DNA from: Alteromonas sp. KC3
Lineage (GTDB): Bacteria; Pseudomonadota; Gammaproteobacteria; Enterobacterales; Alteromonadaceae
Length of the DNA: 64,000 bases
NCBI RefSeq assembly: GCF_016756315.1
Contig: NZ_AP024235.1
Location: 2,356,001 to 2,420,000, forward strand
Direction: 5' to 3'
Position 1 is the stretch's first letter, and the number at the start of each line of letters is the position of its first letter. Of the stretch, positions 29,112-40,986 are shown piece after piece. Made by a program: the position numbers and the translations under genes. The notes below the pieces were generated by a model, which was given only the letters and a program-made list of their open reading frames with translations, searched no databases and was not told where the DNA came from.

Positions 29112-30551
29112 ATGACAGTTGAAACCTTTGATCCGAAGAAAGTAGCCAACAAAACGACTACCTTAGAAACGCCAGTGAAAGTGCTTAGCGAAAACCAAAA
29201 TGCAAGCACCAGTAATGGAAATAGAATTGGCTTTGTTAGCTTGGGCTGTCCCAAAAACCTTGTGGATTCTGAGCGTATTTTAACTCAACTGCGCACTGAA
29301 GGTTACGATGTAGTACCCACCTATAATGACGCAGACTTAGTTATTGTTAATACCTGTGGCTTTATTGATGCCGCCGTCGAAGAATCACTAGACACTATTG
29401 GTGAAGCACTCAAAGAAAATGGCAAAGTTATCGTCACCGGTTGCCTTGGGGTTAAAGAAGACGAAATTCGAGAACTTCACCCGAATGTACTTGCTATCAC
29501 TGGGCCTCATGCCTATGAAACCGTTGTTGAACAAGTTCACGACCATCTTCCTAAGCCTAGCCACAATCCCTTTGAAGACCTTATTCCTGATCATGGCGTC
29601 AAACTTACACCTAGACACTATGCCTACCTGAAAATATCAGAGGGCTGTAATCACCGTTGCACGTTCTGCATTATTCCATCGATGCGTGGTGATTTAGTAA
29701 GCCGCCCTGTAGGCAATGTATTGGATGAGGCTAAACGATTAAAAGACGCGGGCGTGAAAGAGTTGCTCGTCATTTCTCAAGATACCAGCGCCTATGGCGT
29801 CGACCTTAAACATAGAACAGGTTTTTGGAATGGCATGCCAGTTAAAACACACATGCAACAACTGTGTGAAAAGTTAGGCGAAATGGGTATTTGGGTGCGC
29901 CTACATTATGTTTACCCTTACCCACATGTAGACGACCTCATTCCATTAATGAATGAGGGGAAAATACTACCTTATCTGGATATTCCATTCCAACATGCCA
30001 GTAAGCGTATATTGCGATTAATGAAACGTCCAGGCTCATCAGAGCGTGTTCTTGAGCGTGTTAAGAAATGGCGTGAGCAGTGTCCATCACTGGTGATCCG
30101 TTCTACTTTTATTGTCGGATTCCCGGGTGAAACTGAAGAAGAATTCGAAGAACTCCTCGACTTCTTGCGTGAAGCACAACTCGATCGCGTAGGTGCATTT
30201 GCCTATTCGCCAGTTGAAGGTGCAAAAGCCAATGAACTGCCAGATCCAGTACCAGAAGATATTAAACAAGCGCGTTTAGCACGCTTCATGGAAGTACAAG
30301 GTGAAATTAGTGCAGCACGTTTGAAAGCCCGTATAGGAAATGAGTATCAGGTAGTAATCGACTCAGTTGATGCCGAAGGCGCTGTTGGACGCACTTATGC
30401 CGATGCGCCAGAAGTCGATGGTGTGGTGCACTTAAATGGTGTTTATGATGTAAAACCGGGAGATCGTGTCTGGGCGGAAGTCATTCATGCAAACGAGCAT
30501 GACGTATGGGCCGTATTATCTGAAGATCAAGACGACGAAGAACAACAATAG
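29112..30551 (+). CDS. rimO: Ribosomal protein uS12 methylthiotransferase
   Basis: A 479-residue radical-SAM enzyme that adds a methylthio group to an aspartate of S12. The N-terminal UPF0004 domain ([15 protein letters not shown]) has its three cysteines, CNHRCTFC is the radical-SAM cluster motif, and a C-terminal TRAM domain follows. The first 35 residues before RIGFVSLGC are longer than usual and poorly conserved; a shorter start is possible. Confidence 0.96.
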   Translation: MTVETFDPKKVANKTTTLETPVKVLSENQNASTSNGNRIGFVSLGCPKNLVDSERILTQLRTEGYDVVPTYNDADLVIVNTCGFIDAAVEESLDTIGEALKENGKVIVTGCLGVKEDEIRELHPNVLAITGPHAYETVVEQVHDHLPKPSHNPFEDLIPDHGVKLTPRHYAYLKISEGCNHRCTFCIIPSMRGDLVSRPVGNVLDEAKRLKDAGVKELLVISQDTSAYGVDLKHRTGFWNGMPVKTHMQQLCEKLGEMGIWVRLHYVYPYPHVDDLIPLMNEGKILPYLDIPFQHASKRILRLMKRPGSSERVLERVKKWREQCPSLVIRSTFIVGFPGETEEEFEELLDFLREAQLDRVGAFAYSPVEGAKANELPDPVPEDIKQARLARFMEVQGEISAARLKARIGNEYQVVIDSVDAEGAVGRTYADAPEVDGVVHLNGVYDVKPGDRVWAEVIHANEHDVWAVLSEDQDDEEQQ

Positions 30552-30560
30552 TAAACGGAA

Positions 30561-30588
30561 AGAGGCGCTAGAAAGCGCCTCTTTTTTA
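30561..30588 (+). terminator. Rho-independent terminator of rimO
   Basis: AGAGGCGCT pairs with AGCGCCTCT around AGAA and is followed by TTTTT, 10 bp past the rimO stop. Confidence 0.9.
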
Positions 30589-30608
30589 TTTTTATTTGGA
30601 CAAACCAT

Positions 30609-31268
30609 CTACCACGGTAAAACATCACCGTTGGAATGAATAAAGCGCCCAGCGTTTTCAATATTCAACTCGTCTATACGTGCCACTAAACGTTCAGCGC
30701 ATGTATCGGCGTCAATGTCGCCCGCGCCATTGACCATTTCAGTTTGAACAAAGCCTGGGTGAAAAACACCTACCGCGATACCTTTAGGCCTTAAATCGTT
30801 CGCCATTGATACCCCTGCTGCGTTTAGTGCTGCTTTTGACATTCTATATCCGTAATAGCCCCCCGACCCATTATCTTCCATCGAGCCCATACGGCTTGAA
30901 ATCAGTGCAACTTTGCTCTGTTCGGCCAGTCTAGGTAATAGTGTTTGTGTCACCAATAGCGGTCCAAGTGCATTCACACGGAACTGATAGTCTATAGTGT
31001 TGGGATCCCAATCTTCGATATTCTCTCTGCCCAGCACGCCTGCATTATTGATGAGTATATCAATATTAATGTCCATTAATGGCGCTAACTTTTCAGCAAG
31101 CGTATCAGGCTGTGATACATCAACCCCCTTCACAATAGTGACGCCGGCACTGTTGAGCTCATCACAGCTATTTCGACACGTAGCAAAAACTTTTGCCCCA
31201 CGCGCTTTGTACTGCTTGGTTAGTGCTAAACCAATTCCGCGATTGCCGCCAGTAATAACAACATTCAT
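30609..31268 (-). CDS. Short-chain dehydrogenase/reductase
   Basis: A 219-residue SDR with TGGNRGIG (NAD(P) binding), NNAG, SSRMGS and YGYRMSK (catalytic Tyr and Lys). The Asn-rich TCRNS after strand 2 suggests NADP preference. It resembles the CsgA/sniffer-type SDRs of unknown substrate. Converges with rimO across its terminator. Confidence 0.88.
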   Translation of the reverse strand: MNVVITGGNRGIGLALTKQYKARGAKVFATCRNSCDELNSAGVTIVKGVDVSQPDTLAEKLAPLMDINIDILINNAGVLGRENIEDWDPNTIDYQFRVNALGPLLVTQTLLPRLAEQSKVALISSRMGSMEDNGSGGYYGYRMSKAALNAAGVSMANDLRPKGIAVGVFHPGFVQTEMVNGAGDIDADTCAERLVARIDELNIENAGRFIHSNGDVLPW

Positions 31269-31343
31269 AACGATTCCCTTGTTACTCGTTTAAGCCGGTC
31301 TTTACCCTTTTAAAAAATGGCCAAAAACCAACATTACGCTTTG

Positions 31344-32093
31344 TTAATTTATAGTGCTGAGAAGACGTTCTAGATCTTCAGGTGTATCAATTCCAATTGG
31401 AGGTGGCGCAATCGCAGTTTCACAATGAATTTTATCGCCATACCAAATAGCGCGTAGCTGCTCCAATGACTCTATTTGTTCTAATGCACTGGGTGTGTAG
31501 TCAACATATTGCTGCACATACTGAGCGCGATACGCATAAATGCCAATATGTCGTTGATATAATGCTGTATTTGCCGACGTTGGTTCAGCCATCATTCTGT
31601 CTCGCTCAAAGGGTATTGGCGAACGTGAAAAATAAATAGACTCACCAAGGCTGTTTACAACAACCTTAACAATATTAGGATTAAATACGTCCTGTGCGTC
31701 ATTTATCGGCGTCGATAGCGTTGCCATTTGGCACTGAGTTGCTCTCGCCAAATTATCAGCCACTTGTTTGATGTTTTGGGCGGGAATAAAAGGTTCATCT
31801 CCCTGCACATTAACGACGATACTCGCCGGCGCCACCTTTTCTTTTTGCAACACTTCGGCAATGCGCTCTGTACCTGATTGATGATCAGGTGATGTCATAC
31901 ACACACATGCAAACTCGCTCACCGCATTCTGAATACGCGAATCATCAGTGGCGACAATAATCTTATCGGCACCTGCTTCTTCAGCCCTTTCCACCACATG
32001 CTGTATCATGGGTTTGCCATTAATCATGGCTAATGGCTTTCCTGGGAAACGACTTGAGCCAAATCGTGCGGGAATGACAACAGTAAAAGACAT
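31344..32093 (-). CDS. kdsB: 3-deoxy-manno-octulosonate cytidylyltransferase
   Basis: A 249-residue enzyme that makes CMP-Kdo for lipopolysaccharide. [16 protein letters not shown] is the nucleotide-binding start, VNVQGDEPF the catalytic loop, and [11 protein letters not shown] the Kdo site. Last gene of comEC-msbA-lpxK-ycaR-kdsB, 8 bp after ycaR. Confidence 0.97.
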   Translation of the reverse strand: MSFTVVIPARFGSSRFPGKPLAMINGKPMIQHVVERAEEAGADKIIVATDDSRIQNAVSEFACVCMTSPDHQSGTERIAEVLQKEKVAPASIVVNVQGDEPFIPAQNIKQVADNLARATQCQMATLSTPINDAQDVFNPNIVKVVVNSLGESIYFSRSPIPFERDRMMAEPTSANTALYQRHIGIYAYRAQYVQQYVDYTPSALEQIESLEQLRAIWYGDKIHCETAIAPPPIGIDTPEDLERLLSTIN

Positions 32094-32101
32094 AGTTGTA
32101 C

Positions 32102-32296
32102 CTATCGAGTAGCGTCTACGTCATCTAAAGACAACGTGCTGGCTTTGCTTTCAATTAATACCGGAATACCATCTTTAATATCATAGGCTAAACGGTCAAA
32201 TCGGCAGATCAATGTGTTGTTATTATCGTCTAGAACCAGCTTTCCCTTACATACAGGGCACGCAAGTACCTCTAGCAACTTTTTATCAAAAGCCAT
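32102..32296 (-). CDS. ycaR: Trm112/YcaR family small protein
   Basis: A 64-residue protein with [14 protein letters not shown] and a later single cysteine, matching the Trm112-like UPF0434 family; the second CxxC is not conserved. Found between lpxK and kdsB in many gammaproteobacteria, as here (9 bp and 8 bp spacers). Function in bacteria is not established. Confidence 0.9.
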   Translation of the reverse strand: MAFDKKLLEVLACPVCKGKLVLDDNNNTLICRFDRLAYDIKDGIPVLIESKASTLSLDDVDATR

Positions 32297-32305
32297 TATT
32301 ATTCC

Positions 32306-33331
32306 TTATTGGTTATTGTCTAACGCTAAACCTGCGCGTAACAGTTTTGCGTCTACTAATTGGTAAAAGTCGGGAGACAATCGGGCTGTAACTGGCAAAT
32401 ACCAGCAATCATCATGAGCAAACGCCCTTGCTTTAACCGCATCTTTTTCAGTCATAAGCACTCTACCTGATGGTATGTCACTACTTGAAAAAGCAAAATG
32501 GTCGGCTAATGCACGTTCTTCGTTTAACGTAATCCCCATTGCTTTTAACTGATTGAAAAATCGCTTTGGGTCGCCTATTCCCGCCATCGCCTTGCAGTTT
32601 TGTGTACTTATTTCATTTCTGGTCGCTGTTTTATTACTATCGGCAACGTTCACAAAATCACTTGGTTCGAGTGACATTAAAAATTGTGGCGATACCGACT
32701 GGTCAAATGAAGGCAGAGAGCGTGCATTGTGCACAATGGCATCAACGTTAGCGAGACGCCACTGCCCTTCTCGTAGCGGGCCCATCGGCAGCAAATAACC
32801 ACTACCCACAAGCCGTTCATCCATTACCACTAGCTCTACATCACGATGTAATGCGTAATGTTGCAGCCCGTCATCGCATATTATCAGGTCGCAGCCACAT
32901 TCATTTTGTAACATTGCTGCACCGCGCGAACGAACCGGATCGATAACAACAATACAACCACTGCGGCCTGCTAGTAATCGAGGCTCGTCACCCACTTCGT
33001 TAGCAGGATCATTATGTGTTACCACACGAGGGTACTGCGGCGATTTAGCACCATAACCTCGACTTAAAATCCCTACTTTCAAACCGCGACTTTTGTAGTA
33101 CTCAGCCAGTGCAAGTACGACCGGCGTTTTTCCGTTACCACCAACTGAAATGTTGCCTACCACAATGACAGGTACAGATGCCTTGAAGCGCTTTTTAATA
33201 CCGCTTTTAAAAAGAAGTCGACGCACGCCAGACAAAAAGAAAAACAGCAACGCCAATGGCGCTAGCAACCACACTAGCGCATGACCGTTGTACCATTTAT
33301 CGTGAACGGTTTGTTCGCGCTTGTCTGTCAC
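32306..33331 (-). CDS. lpxK: Tetraacyldisaccharide 4'-kinase
   Basis: A 341-residue membrane-associated kinase that phosphorylates the lipid A precursor. It has an N-terminal hydrophobic helix and a P-loop GNISVGGNGKTP. The start codon is GTG; the GTGA overlap with the msbA stop supports coupling. Family length is normal. Confidence 0.95.
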   Translation of the reverse strand: MTDKREQTVHDKWYNGHALVWLLAPLALLFFFLSGVRRLLFKSGIKKRFKASVPVIVVGNISVGGNGKTPVVLALAEYYKSRGLKVGILSRGYGAKSPQYPRVVTHNDPANEVGDEPRLLAGRSGCIVVIDPVRSRGAAMLQNECGCDLIICDDGLQHYALHRDVELVVMDERLVGSGYLLPMGPLREGQWRLANVDAIVHNARSLPSFDQSVSPQFLMSLEPSDFVNVADSNKTATRNEISTQNCKAMAGIGDPKRFFNQLKAMGITLNEERALADHFAFSSSDIPSGRVLMTEKDAVKARAFAHDDCWYLPVTARLSPDFYQLVDAKLLRAGLALDNNQ

Positions 33332-35076
33332 TTAGCCTCACCAAATTGTAACGCGTGTAACTGTGCGTAATGGCCACCTTTTTCAAGTAACTCGCCATGT
33401 TTGCCCTGCTCAATAATTCGCCCCTGTTCAACCACCATAATGCAATCAGCATTTTCAATAGTCGATAAGCGGTGCGCAACGACAATACTGGTACAACGCT
33501 TTTGTAGTGTCTCTAGGGCATCTTGAATGAGTCGCTCCGACTCCGTATCAAGGGCAGATGTGGCTTCATCCAGAATGAGTATTGGCGCCTGTGCCAAAAT
33601 AGCGCGTGCAATAGCTATACGTTGGCGCTGACCACCCGATAACATAAGGCCGTTCTCGCCAATTACCGTATCTAGGCCGTCGGGAAGATTGGCTAAGAAC
33701 TCTTCCACATGTGCCATTTTAGCCGCCTCTTCGATTTGTTCTCTTGAAACATGTTGTTTGGCACCGTAGGCGATATTATTTGCGATGCTATCGTTAAACA
33801 AAGTGACATTTTGAGACACTACAGCAAACTGTGCTCTTAACGATTTAAGATCTATACTGTTCAGCGCAGCGCCATCAAGTCGAATTTCCCCCTGCTGCGG
33901 CACATAAAAGCGCGTTAACAACGACGAAATTGTCGACTTGCCGCTACCAGAGCGCCCTACTAATGCGATCGATTGGCCCGGCTTGGCATTAAAGGTAACG
34001 TTGCTTAACGCTGGACTCTGTTTACCCGGGTATGAAAAGGTAACATCATCAAACTCAATATGACCTTTGGCACGCGTAAAGGTCTGTTGACCTTTATCCA
34101 CTTCATCGTGCTCATCAAGTATCTCAAAAATACTCGCGCATGCTGCCATACCTTTTTGGAACTGATTGTTGATAGTCGTCAATTGTTTTAGCGGCTTTAA
34201 TAGCATAACCATACAAAACACAACGTTTATGAACACACCCGCGGTCAGTTCTTCAAGCATACCTGGCGTACTTGCGATATAAAGCACTACAGCTAGCGCA
34301 ATAGAGGCAATAACTTGGATAGAAGAAACACTTAAGATAGAGGTGACATTCAGCTTCATAGTCTGCTGGCGATTGTGATTATTCTTTTGTTTAAATCGCT
34401 CACGTTCAATCTCTTGGCCACCAAACATAATGACAACTTTATGTCCTCTCACCGCTTGCTCGACAGATGAAGTCAGGTTGCCCATAGATTGCTGAATGTT
34501 TTTGCTGACAACGCGAAATCGTTTGCTAACAAAGGAAACAATAATTGCGACAAGAGGTCCGATTAAAAGAAAGATCAATGACAGTTGCCACGAGTAATAA
34601 AACATAACACACAAAAGTCCGATCACTAATGCGCCTTCTCGCACTAAGGTCAATAGCGCCTTTCCAGAGGCGTTTGCCACTTGTTCGGTGTCGTAAGTCA
34701 CTTTACTAATTAATCCACCTACTGCGTGGTTGTCGTGAAACGCAACGGGCAAGTGAATGTATTTATCAAATAATTGCTGACGCATACGCATCACTACCTG
34801 CGCACCAATCCAGCTAAGGGTGTAACTTCCCATAAAATTGAAAAAGCCGCGCAGTAGAAATAACGGCACAATGGCATAGGCCGCAAGACGTAGGTATTCG
34901 TGGTCATTCTTACCTAACGATTCATCAATCATCGGTTGCAACTGTGCAAACACAAAAGTATCAACTGCTGAATAGCCGATCATGCCGATAATGGCACATA
35001 AGAAAGGCATCTTGTACGCTTTTAGATATTCTAAAAAGCGTTTAATTTGTAAGTCCGAATTGTCGGCTTGCTGCAT
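33328..35076 (-). CDS. msbA: Lipid A export ATP-binding/permease protein
   Basis: A 582-residue half-transporter with six transmembrane helices then an ATPase domain: Walker A GRSGSGKST, signature LSGGQRQRIAIARA, Walker B ILILDEATSALD, and the H-loop AHRLST. It flips core-lipid A across the inner membrane. Overlaps lpxK by 4 bp. The 295-bp gap upstream to comEC holds nothing I can identify and may carry a promoter for msbA. Confidence 0.97.
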   Translation of the reverse strand: MQQADNSDLQIKRFLEYLKAYKMPFLCAIIGMIGYSAVDTFVFAQLQPMIDESLGKNDHEYLRLAAYAIVPLFLLRGFFNFMGSYTLSWIGAQVVMRMRQQLFDKYIHLPVAFHDNHAVGGLISKVTYDTEQVANASGKALLTLVREGALVIGLLCVMFYYSWQLSLIFLLIGPLVAIIVSFVSKRFRVVSKNIQQSMGNLTSSVEQAVRGHKVVIMFGGQEIERERFKQKNNHNRQQTMKLNVTSILSVSSIQVIASIALAVVLYIASTPGMLEELTAGVFINVVFCMVMLLKPLKQLTTINNQFQKGMAACASIFEILDEHDEVDKGQQTFTRAKGHIEFDDVTFSYPGKQSPALSNVTFNAKPGQSIALVGRSGSGKSTISSLLTRFYVPQQGEIRLDGAALNSIDLKSLRAQFAVVSQNVTLFNDSIANNIAYGAKQHVSREQIEEAAKMAHVEEFLANLPDGLDTVIGENGLMLSGGQRQRIAIARAILAQAPILILDEATSALDTESERLIQDALETLQKRCTSIVVAHRLSTIENADCIMVVEQGRIIEQGKHGELLEKGGHYAQLHALQFGEAK

Positions 35077-35371
35077 GAATTTTTAACCTGTTTAATCTTG
35101 TGCACGACCACGTGGTGCGTGTGGCCCGCTGTCATTGTTAGTAACCATCTGTAATACAAAATGACAACAAGCAGTACACGGTTATTGTACTCGTAAAAAC
35201 GCTAATTCACTAATATAGCAACAAAATTGCTTATAGTTTCACCATGGCATCGATATCTTTCGTCAATGAACACCAGCGTGGCAAAATTCACTCGCTAATT
35301 ATTATATAAGCGCGTCTGGGTTATGTGGCTAGTTGAAAGAATAAAATGCCGATGTGAGTAAGTGGGGTCAC

Positions 35372-38008
35372 TTAATCTGATTTTAAAGATAACAAAGAAA
35401 GGTGACTAGGATGATAAGCCGGTAAATACCATCGCTTTTGTCTGTGCATTCTTTGGGTTTCCATCGTCCATTGACTGGCACAATGGACGTTATCGCTCTT
35501 GCTTTGACAAAGCGCACTATCGTGGCTATCAAATTCAACGTTTATATACCCATGCGTACTGGTTAAGTACTGTGATACATCATTATCACGGTAGCGCGTC
35601 ACCACGTTTTCATCTGGGAATGCCCATCTATTTTCATAGCCTTGAGTAAAAATAACCACATTTGGTGAAACAGCTTTTATAAATACATCGGTAGAAGATG
35701 TGTTGCTACCGTGATGCGGAGCAACGAGCACATTGGCCTTAAGTAATGGCAAAGTCTGTGATGCTTTATGCAAGGTCAAAAGCGCGTATTCTGAAGCGCG
35801 CTCTATATCACCTGCGATTAACACATGGTTACGGTTATCACTGATACGCACCACACAGGACTGAGCATTAGAGTCTTCTTGATTCCCGGGTAGCGGCCAT
35901 AAGAACCTGATTGTTAGCGATTGCCAATAAATAACTTTTCCGCGCTCACAACCCGTACGCGGTGAATAGTATATGGCATCTATTGCAACAAGCGAACGTT
36001 CAATAACTTGCTGTCCTCCGGCATGATCGTTGTCACTGTGGGTATGCACTACATGATCGATTGCATTAATGTTGTATTGATCAAGTAGTGGTAAAAGTAC
36101 ATTTTCAGCCGTTCTTGCGTTGCCATTGAAAGATGCACCTGAGTCTATCACTACCGCCCTATTGCCCTTTGTTATTACTATTGCCGAGGCCTGTCCAGCA
36201 TCAAGTACATGTAGCTGCCACATGGATGGGTGTGTGGGGAAAAAACGAGACAACAGCGAAAAAGTAAGTACAACAACGTAGACAGTTTTAAAACGAAAGT
36301 GTGGCGCTAAGACTATCGCTGTCAACAACACACAACACCATGCTTGTGGCGTCGAAAAGGTGACGTTAACAAATGCAAAATGTTGTGCTGATAGCCAACG
36401 TAATAGTTCAAGCAAGTAAGATAGACACTGGTCAGCATACAATAAAATCTGTTGGGCTAGATGAATAATACTGGGGTGAGTATATTGGGTAACCGCCACT
36501 GCAATAAGCGCTAAAAGACAAAGTGGTAGCAAGCATGTAATAACAGGTACAGCGACCAAGTTTGCCACTATGCTGATAATACTCGCACTTTCAAACCACA
36601 ATACCGTAAGCGGCACCATCACTATGGATAAAATAAATTGCAGTTGAAAAGCGGCAGCATATCGCGGCTTTGCGGAAAGGTTAAACCGTACGACCACATA
36701 CCAAATAACCAATACAGCAAAGATGCTTAAGTAAAAACTTGCGCTTAATATGCTCAAAGGGAAAAGCACAATCGACATTGCCACCATGACAAGTCCGACA
36801 TGAACGGGCCGCACAGACCATTTAAACGTGGAAAATGCCGCAACAATACAGACCAATACGAACGCCCTGACAACAGGTAGTGACATCCCACTTAAGCACG
36901 TATACCCAAACGCGCACAATAGAACGATAAAAATAACAACGACTCGAATAGGCGCAACTACGTGGCTTACTTTGCTGGTCTTTTCTGTTGCAATGAGATG
37001 TGAAGTCAGATTTAACTCGCCAACATCAATGCTTCGACGCAGCAGGTTAGTAATGGTCGAGTGAAGCCATTTAAGCAAAAATACGGCAACATGACAGAGT
37101 AAAAATGTACTGGCGGCAATAACGCCTAAATGCATACCCGAAATACTAAATAAGTGCCCTGTTCCTGTGTGTTGAAGCATAGTCCAATCTTCAGGCAGTA
37201 ACTCGTTTCTTATTCCTAATAATAGTGCTAACCACCATTTGGTGTTCACAAGCTCTAGTGACACTAACGCGTTTGCAAGTGTACTTCTAATTGAAGGGGA
37301 AGACACGACTCCCTCAACACTGCCCTTTTTTATATAGCCAGTGAAATGAATGTTCTGACTCACGAGCATTTGTTGCTGGTTAAATCCCACTGGGTTTAAC
37401 ACGCCGTAAGCGGGTTTTAGTTTAACCCGAGCAGAAAATACATCGTTGTCTTGTAGGCACTTAACAGTGTCTATAGTATGCGCGTCGCCATCGTAAGTAA
37501 TAAAAGATTGGGTTAAGCGAGCCCTTGGTGTTGTAAATTGCTCAACTGTATATGGAGCCTTACCACCAAAAATAAATTGAATTGGTGACTGACGCTCTAT
37601 GCGTATTATTTCGACTGTGTAAGTGTGAGTTTTATGTTCAGCTGAAAATGCATTCGCTTTGCCATTGGCATTTAGTATGCAGCCACCGCTCAATACCCGC
37701 GCAAAAATTGTGACATCTTGTTGAATTTTACTTGTTGGCAGTTGCCAAGCGTAGTGTAAATGCCCTACACTCGCCAGCCATAGCACTCCTGCCAACACCC
37801 CGTGCGCTATTACGTATGGCAACGCAAGCCGGTGTAGATATCCAGACAGGTAGTCGCAGCGTGTTTTACATAATAATATTGCACTAAGGATCACGATTAT
37901 CGCCAGCAAAACGGCCATACTCGCTTGACTGGGCAATGACGGCCAAAACACTGCACTGATTGCGCTAGCGCAAAAACAAGTAAGCCAAATTGTGATACGA
38001 TTACTCAT
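35372..38008 (-). CDS. comEC: DNA internalization-related competence protein ComEC/Rec2
   Basis: From ATG 38008 (MSNRITIW) the protein has 878 residues; the longer frame would overlap the divergent DUF2062 gene and is rejected. It has many transmembrane helices including the ComEC channel domain (HLFSISGMHLG) and a C-terminal metallo-beta-lactamase-like domain (LDAGQASAIVI, HTHSDNDHAGG, APHHGSNTS). It passes single-stranded DNA through the inner membrane in transformation. Position before msbA matches E. coli ycaI. Confidence 0.95.
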   Translation of the reverse strand: MSNRITIWLTCFCASAISAVFWPSLPSQASMAVLLAIIVILSAILLCKTRCDYLSGYLHRLALPYVIAHGVLAGVLWLASVGHLHYAWQLPTSKIQQDVTIFARVLSGGCILNANGKANAFSAEHKTHTYTVEIIRIERQSPIQFIFGGKAPYTVEQFTTPRARLTQSFITYDGDAHTIDTVKCLQDNDVFSARVKLKPAYGVLNPVGFNQQQMLVSQNIHFTGYIKKGSVEGVVSSPSIRSTLANALVSLELVNTKWWLALLLGIRNELLPEDWTMLQHTGTGHLFSISGMHLGVIAASTFLLCHVAVFLLKWLHSTITNLLRRSIDVGELNLTSHLIATEKTSKVSHVVAPIRVVVIFIVLLCAFGYTCLSGMSLPVVRAFVLVCIVAAFSTFKWSVRPVHVGLVMVAMSIVLFPLSILSASFYLSIFAVLVIWYVVVRFNLSAKPRYAAAFQLQFILSIVMVPLTVLWFESASIISIVANLVAVPVITCLLPLCLLALIAVAVTQYTHPSIIHLAQQILLYADQCLSYLLELLRWLSAQHFAFVNVTFSTPQAWCCVLLTAIVLAPHFRFKTVYVVVLTFSLLSRFFPTHPSMWQLHVLDAGQASAIVITKGNRAVVIDSGASFNGNARTAENVLLPLLDQYNINAIDHVVHTHSDNDHAGGQQVIERSLVAIDAIYYSPRTGCERGKVIYWQSLTIRFLWPLPGNQEDSNAQSCVVRISDNRNHVLIAGDIERASEYALLTLHKASQTLPLLKANVLVAPHHGSNTSSTDVFIKAVSPNVVIFTQGYENRWAFPDENVVTRYRDNDVSQYLTSTHGYINVEFDSHDSALCQSKSDNVHCASQWTMETQRMHRQKRWYLPAYHPSHLSLLSLKSD

Positions 38009-38101
38009 GTTGTTACGTAGCAATAGGTAATTATGTGGGCAGAAACACAGGAATTGTGTTGAATGCCTTTTTGTTTTTATCGTCGATATGCATTGAGATT
38101 T

Positions 38102-38629
38102 ATGCCTAAAAAATTTATTCGCCGCTTTTTGCCAGATCACCAAAGCATTAAGCAAAACAAAGCCTTAAAGATTTTCGGAAGCGTACTCCACGAACCCAAT
38201 TTATGGCATCTCAATCGTCGTTCGGCAGCTGGCGCCTTTGGTATTGGACTATTTTTTGCCTTTTGGCCGGTACCTTTTCAAATGTGGCTGTCAGCAGGTA
38301 TGGCAATTCCATTTCGCGTTAATTTACCCTTATCTGTTGCAACCGTGTGGGTAACAAACCCCTTTACTATTCCTCCAATATTCTATGGGGCCTACAAGGT
38401 CGGCACTACTGTACTTGGGACCAAACCTGAACATTTTGAATTCCAATTCAGTTGGCAGTGGGTGGTAGAGAGCATTAACACCATCGGCCCAGCATTTCTT
38501 GTCGGGTGTGGAATTTGCTCAGTATTCTTTGGTCTATTAGGCTATTTTTCACTTAACTGGGTGTGGCGATTCCAAGTAAGAAAGGCGTGGGAACGCAGAA
38601 GACAACTGCGTATGAAAACAGCCCAATAA
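38102..38629 (+). CDS. DUF2062 family membrane protein
   Basis: From ATG 38102 (MPKKFIRRFLPD), the usual family start, it has 175 residues; a longer frame begins at 38063. The block HEPNLWHLNRRSAAGAFGIGLFFAFWPVPFQM and TNPFTIPP is typical of DUF2062. Two or three transmembrane helices and a basic C-terminus. Function unknown. Divergent from comEC. Confidence 0.88.
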   Translation: MPKKFIRRFLPDHQSIKQNKALKIFGSVLHEPNLWHLNRRSAAGAFGIGLFFAFWPVPFQMWLSAGMAIPFRVNLPLSVATVWVTNPFTIPPIFYGAYKVGTTVLGTKPEHFEFQFSWQWVVESINTIGPAFLVGCGICSVFFGLLGYFSLNWVWRFQVRKAWERRRQLRMKTAQ

Positions 38630-38651
38630 ATAGAAAGAAAACAGCAGAAAT

Positions 38652-38687
38652 AAAAAAGCGTACCATTTAAAATGATACGCTTTTTTT
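38652..38687. terminator. Bidirectional terminator between the DUF2062 gene and ligA
   Basis: AAAAAAGCGTACCATTT pairs with AAATGATACGCTTTTTTT (one G-T pair). T runs are present in both directions, serving the convergent DUF2062 gene and ligA. Confidence 0.88.
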
Positions 38688-38721
38688 GATTAAGCTGGCT
38701 CGCCCTAGATAGCGAACCTAA

Positions 38722-40773
<2,052 letters not shown>

Positions 40774-40863
40774 CTAATTGGTTTTTAAAGATAAAATAAA
40801 TATTGAATACGTTGGTCACACAAGCGCTTCACTTTCTTCAGTTTACTGTGGTCGTTAGTAAAC

Positions 40864-40890
40864 TAAAAAGGACCTGGCTAAGCCAAGTCC
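40864..40890 (-). terminator. Terminator-like hairpin after zipA
   Basis: GGACCTGGC and GCCAAGTCC form a stem with one mismatch and a 3-nt loop; the minus strand continues CCTTTTTAG. It lies between zipA and ligA. Confidence 0.75.
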
Positions 40891-40986
40891 TCCGTTCGGT
40901 ATCGTGCTACGTCCCTTTGATGATAAAAGGATAACGCGCTGCTAACAAAAAGGTTCGTTACTGTTTGAGCGTGTTTACCTATAGGT

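Noticed and set aside
35372-38155. Longer comEC start at 38155
   Set aside because: It would overlap the divergent DUF2062 gene by about 50 bp and adds residues without a membrane-protein start; ATG 38008 fits the family.
40864-40890. Hairpin between zipA and ligA as a riboswitch
   Set aside because: It is a simple stem with a T run on the minus strand, fully explained as a terminator.
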